The notes under the pieces were generated by a model that was not told the DNA's origin, did no database searches, and saw only the letters and a program-made list of their open reading frames with translations. A stretch of 64,000 bases of DNA from positions 19,643-83,642 of the forward strand of contig CAMZBI010000005.1 of NCBI GenBank assembly GCA_947304585.1. Direction: 5' to 3'. This DNA comes from an uncultured Clostridia bacterium (lineage in GTDB: Bacteria > Bacillota > Clostridia > UBA1212). The position numbers were made by a program, and so were the translations under genes. Below are positions 43,929-51,685 of the stretch, one piece after another (position 1 is the first letter of the stretch; every line of letters begins with the position of its first letter).

Positions 43929-45599
43929 ATGAAGAAAAGTTCGTGCAAAGGAGTGAGACTGGTTGCGGTGCTGTTGGCGCTTGCAATTTTGTTTCTTTGC
44001 GGCTGCGGGGGAGAGATTGGCGAAAACCCCGACGACACTTCGATGCCTGACGGCTCCACCGGGCCCGCACCGGCTTCCCCGACCCCTGCGGTTCCGAAAA
44101 ACGGCGGTACGCTTAAGCTCTCCGTTGGCCCCTATGATACAGTTAATCCCCTGCGGACATCGAACGAGGACGTGCGCCTCTACATGTGCGCTTTTGTTTG
44201 TGAAAATCTGGTGGACATTGACGCCGACATGATGCCTTCTCCCCACGTTTTTACTTCCTGGAGCTGTGACGACACTTCCAGAATCTGGGAATTTGAGATG
44301 GCCCGGAACGTGACATTCCACAGCGGCGGGGAAGCTGTGGCGTCCGACGTCAAGAACATGATCGACAATATAGTCGGGTTTGGCGGCAATTACGCGGAAA
44401 ACGTCAGGAACGTGGCGGGCTGCTTCGTCAAGGACAAGTACATCGTTCAGGTGATGCTCAAGGAACCGGATGCAATGTTCGTCAATAAGCTTGCGATACC
44501 GCTGGTGGGATGGCAGACCTTTGCGTCGGATGAGCCCGTTGTAATGGACGGTACGGGCATTTTTAAGACGACGGAGTTTGGCGACGAAAGGATTCTTCTT
44601 GAAAAGAACACTCTGTACAGAGACCGGTCGAAGCTGACCTACTACAACACGGTGGACATCGGGGTCTGCGGGAGCGAAAACGAAAAAGTTAACTCGGATT
44701 TTGATTTCTGCCTTATTCAGGGGGCCTCTGTTGGCGCTTCGATCCTCAGGGAAGGCACGTCGGTGTACTATTACGGGGGTACGGGGTACGATTATATTGC
44801 CGTAAACTGCGCAACTTCCTACGTTCTGGGGAGCGGTTCCCAGGGAGAGGGTGAGGGCAAGAACTATATCACACTTGCCAATCCCTTCAGCGAAAAGCGC
44901 CTTCGCCAGGCATTGAATCTGGTGGTGTCGAGGGAAAACGTTGTGAGGTCTGCGGCATCGGGCCACGGCAGTATCTCGCTGCTGCCCCTTTATTCCGGCA
45001 CTGCCTACAGAAAGCAGCAAAATCCGGATTACCCCTACAGTCCGGAAAGGGCTGTGGCGCTGCTTAAAGAAATCGGCTACGCCAATACGGACGCAGGCTG
45101 GTTCAAGGACGGCGAGGAACTTGTGGTGAGAGCCATTTGCCCCAAGAGAAATTTCCGGATGCTGACCGTCATGCGGGAGGCAGCGGAGGGGCTGCGGGGC
45201 ATTGGTGTCACCGTTGAGCTTGCGGAGCTGTCCGACGCGGACTACCTGGAGAGACTGAACAACAGGGAGTACATGATTGCGGCGGTGGAGTCGGAACTTG
45301 GCGTGTGGCAGGACTGCTCGGCGATTTTCGGCACCTCCGGAAAACTCAACTATTCTTTTTACAGCGACGCCAAGGTGGACGGCTATCTTGAACAGCTCTC
45401 CCTTCACAGCGACCCGGGAGTGGCTGCGGCGGCCTTTGCGCGGATCGAGGAGATAGTGATCGAGGACTGCCCCATCGTCGGTCTGTTTATTGCGGACAAC
45501 GCTCTTATTGTGAGCGATCGGATAAAAGGAGTCCGGGAGGAAGTTTTAAGGCCCTGGAATCCGCTTGCATCCATCGGCGAGTGGTGGATCGAAGAATAA
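43929..45599 (+). CDS. ABC transporter solute-binding lipoprotein, family 5 (peptide/nickel type)
   Basis: 556 residues from the ATG at 43929; a GTG at 43920 is closer to the GAGGG site and could be used. Lipobox LFLCGC at the end of a basic signal peptide. Family SBP_bac_5 features: LKLSVGPYDTVNPLRTSNED at the mature start, IWEFEMARNVTFHSGGEAVASDV, and PFSEKRLRQALNLVVSRENVV. It binds peptides or other small solutes outside the membrane. No permease or ATPase gene is adjacent, so it is an orphan or shares a transporter elsewhere. lspA follows 107 bp downstream. Confidence 0.88.
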   Translation: MKKSSCKGVRLVAVLLALAILFLCGCGGEIGENPDDTSMPDGSTGPAPASPTPAVPKNGGTLKLSVGPYDTVNPLRTSNEDVRLYMCAFVCENLVDIDADMMPSPHVFTSWSCDDTSRIWEFEMARNVTFHSGGEAVASDVKNMIDNIVGFGGNYAENVRNVAGCFVKDKYIVQVMLKEPDAMFVNKLAIPLVGWQTFASDEPVVMDGTGIFKTTEFGDERILLEKNTLYRDRSKLTYYNTVDIGVCGSENEKVNSDFDFCLIQGASVGASILREGTSVYYYGGTGYDYIAVNCATSYVLGSGSQGEGEGKNYITLANPFSEKRLRQALNLVVSRENVVRSAASGHGSISLLPLYSGTAYRKQQNPDYPYSPERAVALLKEIGYANTDAGWFKDGEELVVRAICPKRNFRMLTVMREAAEGLRGIGVTVELAELSDADYLERLNNREYMIAAVESELGVWQDCSAIFGTSGKLNYSFYSDAKVDGYLEQLSLHSDPGVAAAAFARIEEIVIEDCPIVGLFIADNALIVSDRIKGVREEVLRPWNPLASIGEWWIEE

Positions 45600-45706
45600 A
45601 AGAAGAGCCGCAAGCCTCGTCAGAGTTCACGTCCGGAAAGAATAGAGAGACGGTCGGCTGAAAAGGCTGAACAGGTGGCCCGGAAGACGGGTCAGAAAGG
45701 ATTTTA

Positions 45707-46351
45707 ATGGTTTCGTATATTGTCATAAGCGCGGTGTGCGTGCTGCTGCTTGCCGCAGACCAGATAGTGAAAGTCCTGATCGACACGAACTTCAAAGTTG
45801 GCGACGAGATCGTTGTGATCGAAAACTTTTTTTCAATAACCAACGTCCACAACACCGGTGCGGCCTGGGGCTCCTTCAGCAACGCCACCATAGCTCTTGC
45901 CGTTGTGTCGATACTGATGGCGGGGCTGCTCTTTTTTGCCTTTATACAGGAAAAACCGGCCCTGCTGAAACTGGCGACGGGACTTGTGATCGCAGGAGCC
46001 ATTGGCAATGTGATCGACCGCCTGAGACTGCTTTACGTTGTGGATTTCCTTCATTTTTTCAACCTTTTCGGGTTCTATGATTTTCCTGTTTTCAATATTG
46101 CGGACATCTGCGTGACAAGCGGTGTGATCGGGATGATCATATACCTGCTTTTTGTGTCGCCGAAGAAAGAGGCCTTCCGGGAGGGCACGATCCTCCACAA
46201 ATTCTTTTATACGAAAAGCAAGAAAAAGAATGACGGGGAGGCAGAGGCCGGCGAAGATGAGAGTCCGGCTGAGACAGCAGATGAAGGCGAAAAAACCAAT
46301 GATCCGGAGACACAGGGAGAGGGCGAAGCCCCCGCAGGACAGGATCCGTGA
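45707..46351 (+). CDS. lspA: Lipoprotein signal peptidase (SPase II)
   Basis: 214 residues; four transmembrane helices in the first 160. The aspartic dyad is D104 (GNVIDRL) and D133 (FNIADI). It cleaves prolipoproteins before the lipidated cysteine, consistent with the several lipoproteins in this window. A tail of about 50 residues rich in Glu, Asp, Ala and Pro (EAEAGEDESPAETADEGE) extends beyond the usual end of the family. AAAGGA lies before the ATG. rluD-like and ispD follow in the same transcript. Confidence 0.95.
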   Translation: MVSYIVISAVCVLLLAADQIVKVLIDTNFKVGDEIVVIENFFSITNVHNTGAAWGSFSNATIALAVVSILMAGLLFFAFIQEKPALLKLATGLVIAGAIGNVIDRLRLLYVVDFLHFFNLFGFYDFPVFNIADICVTSGVIGMIIYLLFVSPKKEAFREGTILHKFFYTKSKKKNDGEAEAGEDESPAETADEGEKTNDPETQGEGEAPAGQDP

Positions 46352-46354
46352 GAG

Positions 46355-47365
46355 ATGACAGAGACAGACCGTACCGTTAAACTGATATGCAACGCAGGTG
46401 ATCAGAGGATCGACGTGTTTCTGGCGGAAGCCCTTGGCGGGTCTCCGGCAGACGATATTCCTTCAATCGACGATGAGCAGGAGGATTTTGGCGTTGCTGC
46501 GCCCGTAATCAGCCGCAGCGGCGTGAAAAAACTGATCGAAAAAGGCCTCGTTTTCGTGAACGGAAATCCCTGCAAGGCCAGCTATAAAACGGAAGCGGGG
46601 GACGAGATCAGCGTGATCCTTCCCGAGCCGGAGATCGTCGACGCAAAGCCGGAGGACATACCCCTCGACATCGTTTACGAGGACCGGGACATTATCGTCA
46701 TCAACAAACCCCGGGGAATGGTGGTCCACCCGGCGCCGGGCAACACCTCAGGGACCCTGGTCAACGCCATCCTCTTTCATTGCAAAGACCTTTCGGACAT
46801 CAACGGCACGGTCAGACCTGGCATCGTCCACCGCATCGACAAGGACACCACAGGCCTTATCTGCGTTGCCAAAAACAATGCAGCCCACATTTCGCTTGCG
46901 GAGCAGCTGAAGGACCACTCCATGGCAAGGGTCTACTATGCGGTTACGGAAGGCGCACCGAAAGGCGGCGACGGCACGGTCAACTCGCCAATCGGCAGGC
47001 ACCCGGTGGACAGGAAAAAGATGGCTGCAGGGGTGAAAAACGGCAGAGAAGCGGTGACCCATTACAAAACAATTGAAAAAAAGGACGGATTTGCTCTCGT
47101 TCGTGTAAAACTTGAGACCGGCCGCACCCACCAGATCAGGGTCCACTTGGCGTCTCTTGGTTGCCCTGTGGTTGGGGATCCGGTCTACGGGATCAAAAAC
47201 CTCCGGGGAATGAAGGGCCAGCTCCTCCATGCGGGTCAATTGTCTTTGAAACATCCCGGCACATTGGCGCCAATGGTGTTCAAAGCTCCGCTGCCCGACG
47301 ATTTTATGGGCTTCTTGGCAAAACACGCCTTTGACACAAACTTTTTGCGGGAGGAACTGTCGTGA
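46355..47365 (+). CDS. RluD-family 23S rRNA/tRNA pseudouridine synthase
   Basis: 336 residues. N-terminal S4 domain (RIDVFLAEAL ... SRSGVKKLIEKGLVFVNGN), catalytic core with D162 in HRIDKDTTGL, and the RVHLASLGCPVVGDPVYG and GRTHQIRVHL blocks. It isomerises uridines in rRNA. The S4 domain is interrupted by an acidic insertion of about 20 residues (GSPADDIPSIDDEQEDFGVA). It starts 3 bp after lspA and overlaps ispD by 4 bases, an arrangement common in Firmicutes where lspA and rluD are neighbours. Confidence 0.94.
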   Translation: MTETDRTVKLICNAGDQRIDVFLAEALGGSPADDIPSIDDEQEDFGVAAPVISRSGVKKLIEKGLVFVNGNPCKASYKTEAGDEISVILPEPEIVDAKPEDIPLDIVYEDRDIIVINKPRGMVVHPAPGNTSGTLVNAILFHCKDLSDINGTVRPGIVHRIDKDTTGLICVAKNNAAHISLAEQLKDHSMARVYYAVTEGAPKGGDGTVNSPIGRHPVDRKKMAAGVKNGREAVTHYKTIEKKDGFALVRVKLETGRTHQIRVHLASLGCPVVGDPVYGIKNLRGMKGQLLHAGQLSLKHPGTLAPMVFKAPLPDDFMGFLAKHAFDTNFLREELS

Positions 47366-48033
47366 ACATTGCAATAATTATGGCTGCAGGCGCCGGCAAA
47401 AGGATGAAGTCGGAGCTGCCCAAACAGTTTATAGAAGTAAACGGGAAACCGATCCTCATCCACACTCTTGAAAAGTTTCAGAACGTAGACGTTGTGGACG
47501 GGATCGTGCTGGTGTGCCCCGGGGACCGCATTGGCCAATGCAAAGAGCTGGTCGAAAAATGGCAGATCGGAAAATGTTTGTCGGTGGTTGCCGGCGGCAA
47601 CGAAAGGTATGATTCCTCCCGGATCGGCGTTGCGGAGGCTTTGAAGTTTGGATCAGATGCAGACACTGTGGTGCTCATCCACGACGCCGCAAGGCCTTTT
47701 GTCGACAGCAGGATCATCGAGGACAACGTGAAAGCGGCAAGAGAATACGGCGCCTGCGAGACTGCGGTCGAGATCGTTGACACGGTGCTGCGGGGGAAAA
47801 ACGGCTTTGCCAAGGAGATCGTGAACCGGGAAGGCCTTTACCGCGTCCAGACGCCCCAGAGCTTCAGACTGGATATTATAAAAAAAGCTTTTGACGAGTA
47901 CGACCCGGCCAGAGACGGCAAGGTGACCGACGACGCAGCTCTTGTTCTGAGGCTTGGCGGCAGGGTGGCAATCGTAAGGGGCAGTCCCGCCAACGTCAAG
48001 ATAACCACTCCCGAGGATCTGAACCTGTTTTAA
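47362..48033 (+). CDS. ispD: 2-C-methyl-D-erythritol 4-phosphate cytidylyltransferase
   Basis: 223 residues starting at a GTG that overlaps the rluD-like stop, behind GGGAGGA. CTP-binding loop MAAGAGKRMKSELPKQF, VVAGGNERYDSS, VLIHDAARPFVD, and the C-terminal KITTPEDL block are diagnostic. It makes CDP-methylerythritol in the non-mevalonate isoprenoid pathway, so the host uses the MEP route. Confidence 0.96.
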   Translation: MNIAIIMAAGAGKRMKSELPKQFIEVNGKPILIHTLEKFQNVDVVDGIVLVCPGDRIGQCKELVEKWQIGKCLSVVAGGNERYDSSRIGVAEALKFGSDADTVVLIHDAARPFVDSRIIEDNVKAAREYGACETAVEIVDTVLRGKNGFAKEIVNREGLYRVQTPQSFRLDIIKKAFDEYDPARDGKVTDDAALVLRLGGRVAIVRGSPANVKITTPEDLNLF

Positions 48034-48044
48034 AAAATAACAGT

Positions 48045-48081
48045 GGCCGCAAGAGACAGGTGTTGCGGTCTCCTTTTGTTT
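48045..48081 (+). terminator. Terminator after ispD
   Basis: GGCCGCAA (48045-48052) pairs with TTGCGGTC (48063-48070), followed by TCCTTTTGTTT. Confidence 0.7.
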
Positions 48082-48095
48082 CAAAAAAGCTTTCC

Positions 48096-48124
48096 TTGCA
48101 AATAAAGGCAAATTTTGGTATACT
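48096..48124 (+). promoter_or_regulatory. Promoter of rnpB
   Basis: TTGCAA (48096-48101), 17 bp, TATACT (48119-48124), placing the start within a few bases of the predicted RNA 5' end. Confidence 0.85.
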
Positions 48125-48131
48125 TGAGCCC

Positions 48132-48471
48132 ACAAGCAGGCTTGACGGTCGCGGGCGGCAACGAAAGGACCCGTCTGAGGAAAGTCCGGGCTCCACAGGG
48201 CAAGGGTGCCGGGTAATACCCGGTGAAGGCGACTTCCAGGAAAGTGCAACAGAAAACAACCGCCCGCATTGCGGGTAAGGATGAAAAGGCGAGGTAAGAG
48301 CTCACCGGCATTGCGGTAACGTAATGGCCGTGTAAACCCCACCCGGAGCAACACCGTTATGGGCCATATGGCTTGCCCGGCCGGCCTGAGGTGGCTTGAT
48401 TCATGCAGTAATGTATGAACTAGATAGATGACCGTCTTAAACGACAGAACCCGGCTTACAGGCCTGCTTGT
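48132..48471 (+). ncRNA. rnpB: RNase P RNA, class A
   Basis: The universally conserved 5' block GAGGAAAGTCCGGGCTCC (from 48177) and AGTGCAACAGAAAACAACCG, GGTAAACCCCACCCGGAGCAAC-type block and the 3' CAGAACCCGGCTTA block are all present in order. The ends pair: ACAAGCAGG near 48132 with the CCTGCTTGT at 48463-48471 forms helix P1. The internal order is class A, not the Bacillus-type class B. It is the catalytic RNA that matures tRNA 5' ends. Confidence 0.96.
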
Positions 48472-48479
48472 TTGACTGG

Positions 48480-48970
48480 CTTGGCTCTTTACGCAATTTG
48501 CCTTGCCTTGAAAAACAAAGGCTTTTCTGAGGAAGAAAGCTGCACGGTTTTAATTGCAGGCAAGACAAATTGCTTTTCGAGGGCAAACCGCTCGAAGTAC
48601 CTTTGTACATCTTCGGGTTTGCACTCGAAAAAATACCTCAAGCCGGAGTATAACCCGGATCTTTACGTATTTTGCCCCTGAGACAAGTGTAACGTGGGTT
48701 TTGAAGATACTTCGATGATCCAAGGCTCTTCGACGAGTAGTAAGGAAGAACATCTGAGGGCAAAATACTTTGCGCGAGCGGACCGCTCGCAGTACCCTTG
48801 TACAGCTTCGGGTCCGCGCACGCAAAAATTCCTCAAAACATCCGGCTTGGCTCTTTACGCAATTCGACTTGCCTTGAAACAAGATGCTTTTCTAAGGAAA
48901 AAAGACACATAGTTTTAATTGCCGGCAAGACCGCTTGCATTGGCGAAAAGCCGGACCGGTTGTCCGGTAA
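48480..48970 (+). repeat. Degenerate repeat region between rnpB and nrdR
   Basis: TTGGCTCTTTACGCAATT plus about 40 more bases recur at about 48480 and 48846; TTTTAATTGCxGGCAAGAC recurs at about 48549 and 48913; and a core CCGCTCG-AGTACC-TTGTACA-CTTCGGGT recurs at about 48588 and 48782. The core and GGCTCTTTACGC are shared with the 220-bp repeats at 34.4-34.8 kb. No gene is supported in the 520-bp gap. The nrdR leader at its end contains CATTGGCG at 48938. Confidence 0.8.
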
Positions 48971-48993
48971 CGATTCAGAAAGGAAAAGACAAT

Positions 48994-49449
48994 ATGAAGT
49001 GTCCGTATTGCGGCAACATTGACGACAAAGTGGTTGACTCAAGAAGCTCCGAGGACGGCTCCTACATCAGAAGGAGAAGGCTCTGCTCCTCCTGCGGCGA
49101 GCGCTACACCACCTTTGAGACCGTGGAGAGCATTGAACTCATGGTCATAAAGAAGGACGGAACCAGAGAACTCTTCGACAGGCAGAAAATCAGGCTTGGC
49201 ATCATGAAAGCCTGCGAAAAGAGAAAAGTCACCAGCGACCAGATCGACTCGATGGTCAAGAGCATTGAGCAGAACCTGGTCTCCTCGATGCAGAAAGAGA
49301 TCCCGTCGGAGGTCATTGGCGAGATGATCATGGAAAAGCTGAAAGCCGTCGACAAGGTGGCCTACGTCCGTTTTGCCTCGGTCTACCGTGAGTTCAAGGA
49401 CGTGGACACGTTCATGGAAGAGCTGAAGAAGATCATCACCGACAAGTAA
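48994..49449 (+). CDS. nrdR: Transcriptional repressor NrdR
   Basis: 151 residues from the ATG at 48994 behind AAAGGA. N-terminal zinc ribbon C3-P-Y-C6 and C31-S-S-C34 with the RRRR stretch, then the ATP-cone domain (VIKKDGTRELFDRQKI, RFASVYREFKDVDTF). NrdR senses ATP/dATP and represses ribonucleotide reductase genes; no nrd genes are in this window. The next gene begins 9 bp downstream. Confidence 0.97.
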   Translation: MKCPYCGNIDDKVVDSRSSEDGSYIRRRRLCSSCGERYTTFETVESIELMVIKKDGTRELFDRQKIRLGIMKACEKRKVTSDQIDSMVKSIEQNLVSSMQKEIPSEVIGEMIMEKLKAVDKVAYVRFASVYREFKDVDTFMEELKKIITDK

Positions 49450-49458
49450 TCATTGCCA

Positions 49459-50130
49459 ATGAAAAACAGTTCAAAAACCCGTAATGCGAGACTTATCGCA
49501 ATAATTATTCTGCACCTGATCGCCGTCGTCCTGACGGTTTATTCGGTGCAGAGTTTTTTTACCGTTGGCGGAGACGGCAACATGAGCGTCGCCGGGGCCG
49601 TGGCTTTCCGCTATTTTACCGTGGATTCCAACATCCTTGCGGCCATATCATCCCTGGTCGCGATCTTCTGCGCAGCGAGAGAGCTTCAGGGACTCGCCAA
49701 CCCGCCCTGGATCCGTATTTTCAGGCTCCTCTCGGTAACATCCGTTGCCCTGACTTTCCTCACCGTAATGCTTTTCCTGGGGCCCTTCGTTTACGGCTAT
49801 CCGCTGATGTTCGTAGGAGTTTCTCTTTTCATGCACCTGATCACGCCCCTCATTGAAGTGATCTCATTCGTCTGGCTTGAGAGCGTCGGCGCGGAAAGAA
49901 TGAAAAAGCGCTACATGATCATCGGTATCACGCCAATGCTGGTCTACGGAGCGGTGTATCTTGTGATGGTGGTCTTTACAGGAAAGTGGCCCGACTTTTA
50001 CGCCTTCAACACCGGGGGAATGTTCGGCCTTACGGTCGTCATCATGACCGCCTTTACTTCCGGGATATCCTTTGCGTTGGGGCTTTCGGCAAACCTCGTG
50101 GCCAAAAAGACCGCCGGCAATAAACTATAA
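49459..50130 (+). CDS. Polytopic membrane protein (Pr6Pr/TMEM164-like)
   Basis: 223 residues from the ATG at 49459, with no ribosome site of its own, so probably coupled to nrdR. Six hydrophobic segments; the segment FRYFTVDSNILAAISSLVAI and the later HLITPLIEVISFVW resemble the Pr6Pr/TMEM164-like group of six-helix proteins. Function unknown. A strong terminator follows. Confidence 0.75.
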   Translation: MKNSSKTRNARLIAIIILHLIAVVLTVYSVQSFFTVGGDGNMSVAGAVAFRYFTVDSNILAAISSLVAIFCAARELQGLANPPWIRIFRLLSVTSVALTFLTVMLFLGPFVYGYPLMFVGVSLFMHLITPLIEVISFVWLESVGAERMKKRYMIIGITPMLVYGAVYLVMVVFTGKWPDFYAFNTGGMFGLTVVIMTAFTSGISFALGLSANLVAKKTAGNKL

Positions 50131-50156
50131 AGAACTGCAGCAAACTGTCTGAAAAC

Positions 50157-50196
50157 AAAACGGAGAAGCCCAAAAACTTAAGCTTCCCCGTTTTTT
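50157..50196. terminator. Bidirectional terminator between converging genes
   Basis: AAAACGGAGAAGC (50157-50169) pairs with GCTTCCCCGTTTT (50182-50194) with one mismatch. T-run on the plus strand, A-run on the other, serving both the membrane protein gene and the trehalase-like gene. A CGCCAATG octamer follows at 50202. Confidence 0.9.
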
Positions 50197-50229
50197 GTTG
50201 CCGCCAATGCCTTCGCCCGAAGACTTTTG

Positions 50230-51456
50230 TCAGAACAAATATTTTTCGCAAAGGTAGAGAAATACACCGGCGGTCCAGCCCAGCATCCTTGGCGTTTCGT
50301 ACTCGTCGGAGACCGACACGCCGCCTTTATCGGAGTCGTATTTTTCCCAGAGGGAACCGGTCTTTTCAAAAACGTCCGTCACGTTGGCAACGTATTTCCC
50401 GGAGATGCGCCGGGCCTCCTCGGAAAGTCCCAGAGATTCCAAAGCGTTTACGGTGAAATACACGTTGGAGGGCCACATGGCGGGAAAATCCCATTGGAGA
50501 TAATGGTCTCCGGGACGTTTTATACAAGCTGCAATACCAAAGGGGTATTCCAGCATGGAAAGAAGCTTAAGAGCCCCTTCTCTGTCGTCTGAAACGCCGC
50601 AGAAATAGGGGTAGAACGAGGCGCAGGAGGGCACCTTTGAAAAAGTGTCGGTAACATAGTTGTAGTCGAGGAAGAGGCCTGTTTCCGGGTCCTTCATGTA
50701 TCTGTTGATCCGCGCAGCGCGGTCGTTGGCAAAAGTGTCAAAAACGTCTGCGTCCTCGTCCCTGCCGATCTCACGCAAAAGAAAAGCGATATTCCGTTCT
50801 TGATCGCAGAGCAGGCAGTTGAGGTCGACGGAGACGAATTGGTCCGCCCGGAACCTGCCCTCCGGGGTGTTATAGCGGGGGTTGAAGTCCCAGCCGCTCT
50901 CGGCGATAGAATACAGATTTTTTGAAAGTCTGATCACTTCCTCGCGGTCTTCCGGCAAAGGTTCGCCTACTCTCCCGGCAATACCCGCCGCTGCGATCAG
51001 TTCTTCGTCGGTCATTGCAGTTCCCCAGGCGCACAGCCCGTTGAAAGCCGTACGGTTTTTAACAAAAAATTCATGTTCACGGATCAAAACGTCAATGTAC
51101 CGTAGAATAACCGCCTTGTCGCTGGTATATTTATAAATATCACGAACACCCCGGGAAAAAAGGGGCGGCTGACTTCGGTCCGTGATGTGATTGGCGTTGG
51201 GAACAAAGCCCAGGAGTTCTACAAAAAACTTCATCACGTCAAGATTGCTGACCGCCTGGTCGATCCTGCCGCAGAGCATCAGACCGATGTTGGTAAAATA
51301 CGTGTCCCAATAGTAAAAATCCGTGAAGAGTTCCCTGGCGCAGGGGACGGTAAAATTAAACGGGATGCGGATGCTTCCGTGAATAATGTCGTCCGGAGTG
51401 CGGACGGTCTCATCCCAGTGACTGTTTATATAAGAAATAACGTCTTTTGGAGTCAT
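50230..51456 (-). CDS. Trehalase-like (GH37/GH63 clan) glycoside hydrolase
   Basis: 408 residues. Blocks typical of the GH37 alpha/alpha barrel: RELFTDFYYWDTYFTNIGL, ESGWDFNPR (with the catalytic acid region), FVSVDLNCLLCD, HYLQWDFPAMWPSNVYF and the C-terminal MLGWTAGVFLYL. No signal peptide, so it is intracellular. It probably hydrolyses trehalose or a related alpha-glucoside; it is shorter than classical trehalases, so the exact substrate is uncertain. AAGGGAG precedes the ATG. It stands alone on the minus strand. Confidence 0.85.
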   Translation of the reverse strand: MTPKDVISYINSHWDETVRTPDDIIHGSIRIPFNFTVPCARELFTDFYYWDTYFTNIGLMLCGRIDQAVSNLDVMKFFVELLGFVPNANHITDRSQPPLFSRGVRDIYKYTSDKAVILRYIDVLIREHEFFVKNRTAFNGLCAWGTAMTDEELIAAAGIAGRVGEPLPEDREEVIRLSKNLYSIAESGWDFNPRYNTPEGRFRADQFVSVDLNCLLCDQERNIAFLLREIGRDEDADVFDTFANDRAARINRYMKDPETGLFLDYNYVTDTFSKVPSCASFYPYFCGVSDDREGALKLLSMLEYPFGIAACIKRPGDHYLQWDFPAMWPSNVYFTVNALESLGLSEEARRISGKYVANVTDVFEKTGSLWEKYDSDKGGVSVSDEYETPRMLGWTAGVFLYLCEKYLF

Positions 51457-51685
51457 AGATTTGTTCTCCCTTCGTTAAAAGTTTCTCCTGCGGTCAATTA
51501 TATCATCTCAAAGAGAGAAAGAAAACGTTCGAATGCGGTCGAGCAAGTGTGCGTCGGAATATCTGAAACGGTCCTGAAAAAAGAGAGATTCTTTTCTAAA
51601 AAAAGAAAAAGACAGATTCCAATTGACCGTTTACAGTATATTTTGTTATCATTGTCAGTACATAATTATTATATGTGAGGTTATT

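Noticed and set aside
43728..45407. 559-codon open frame on the minus strand
   Set aside because: It lies antisense to the well-supported solute-binding lipoprotein gene, has no recognisable domain or ribosome site, and runs into the repeat array.
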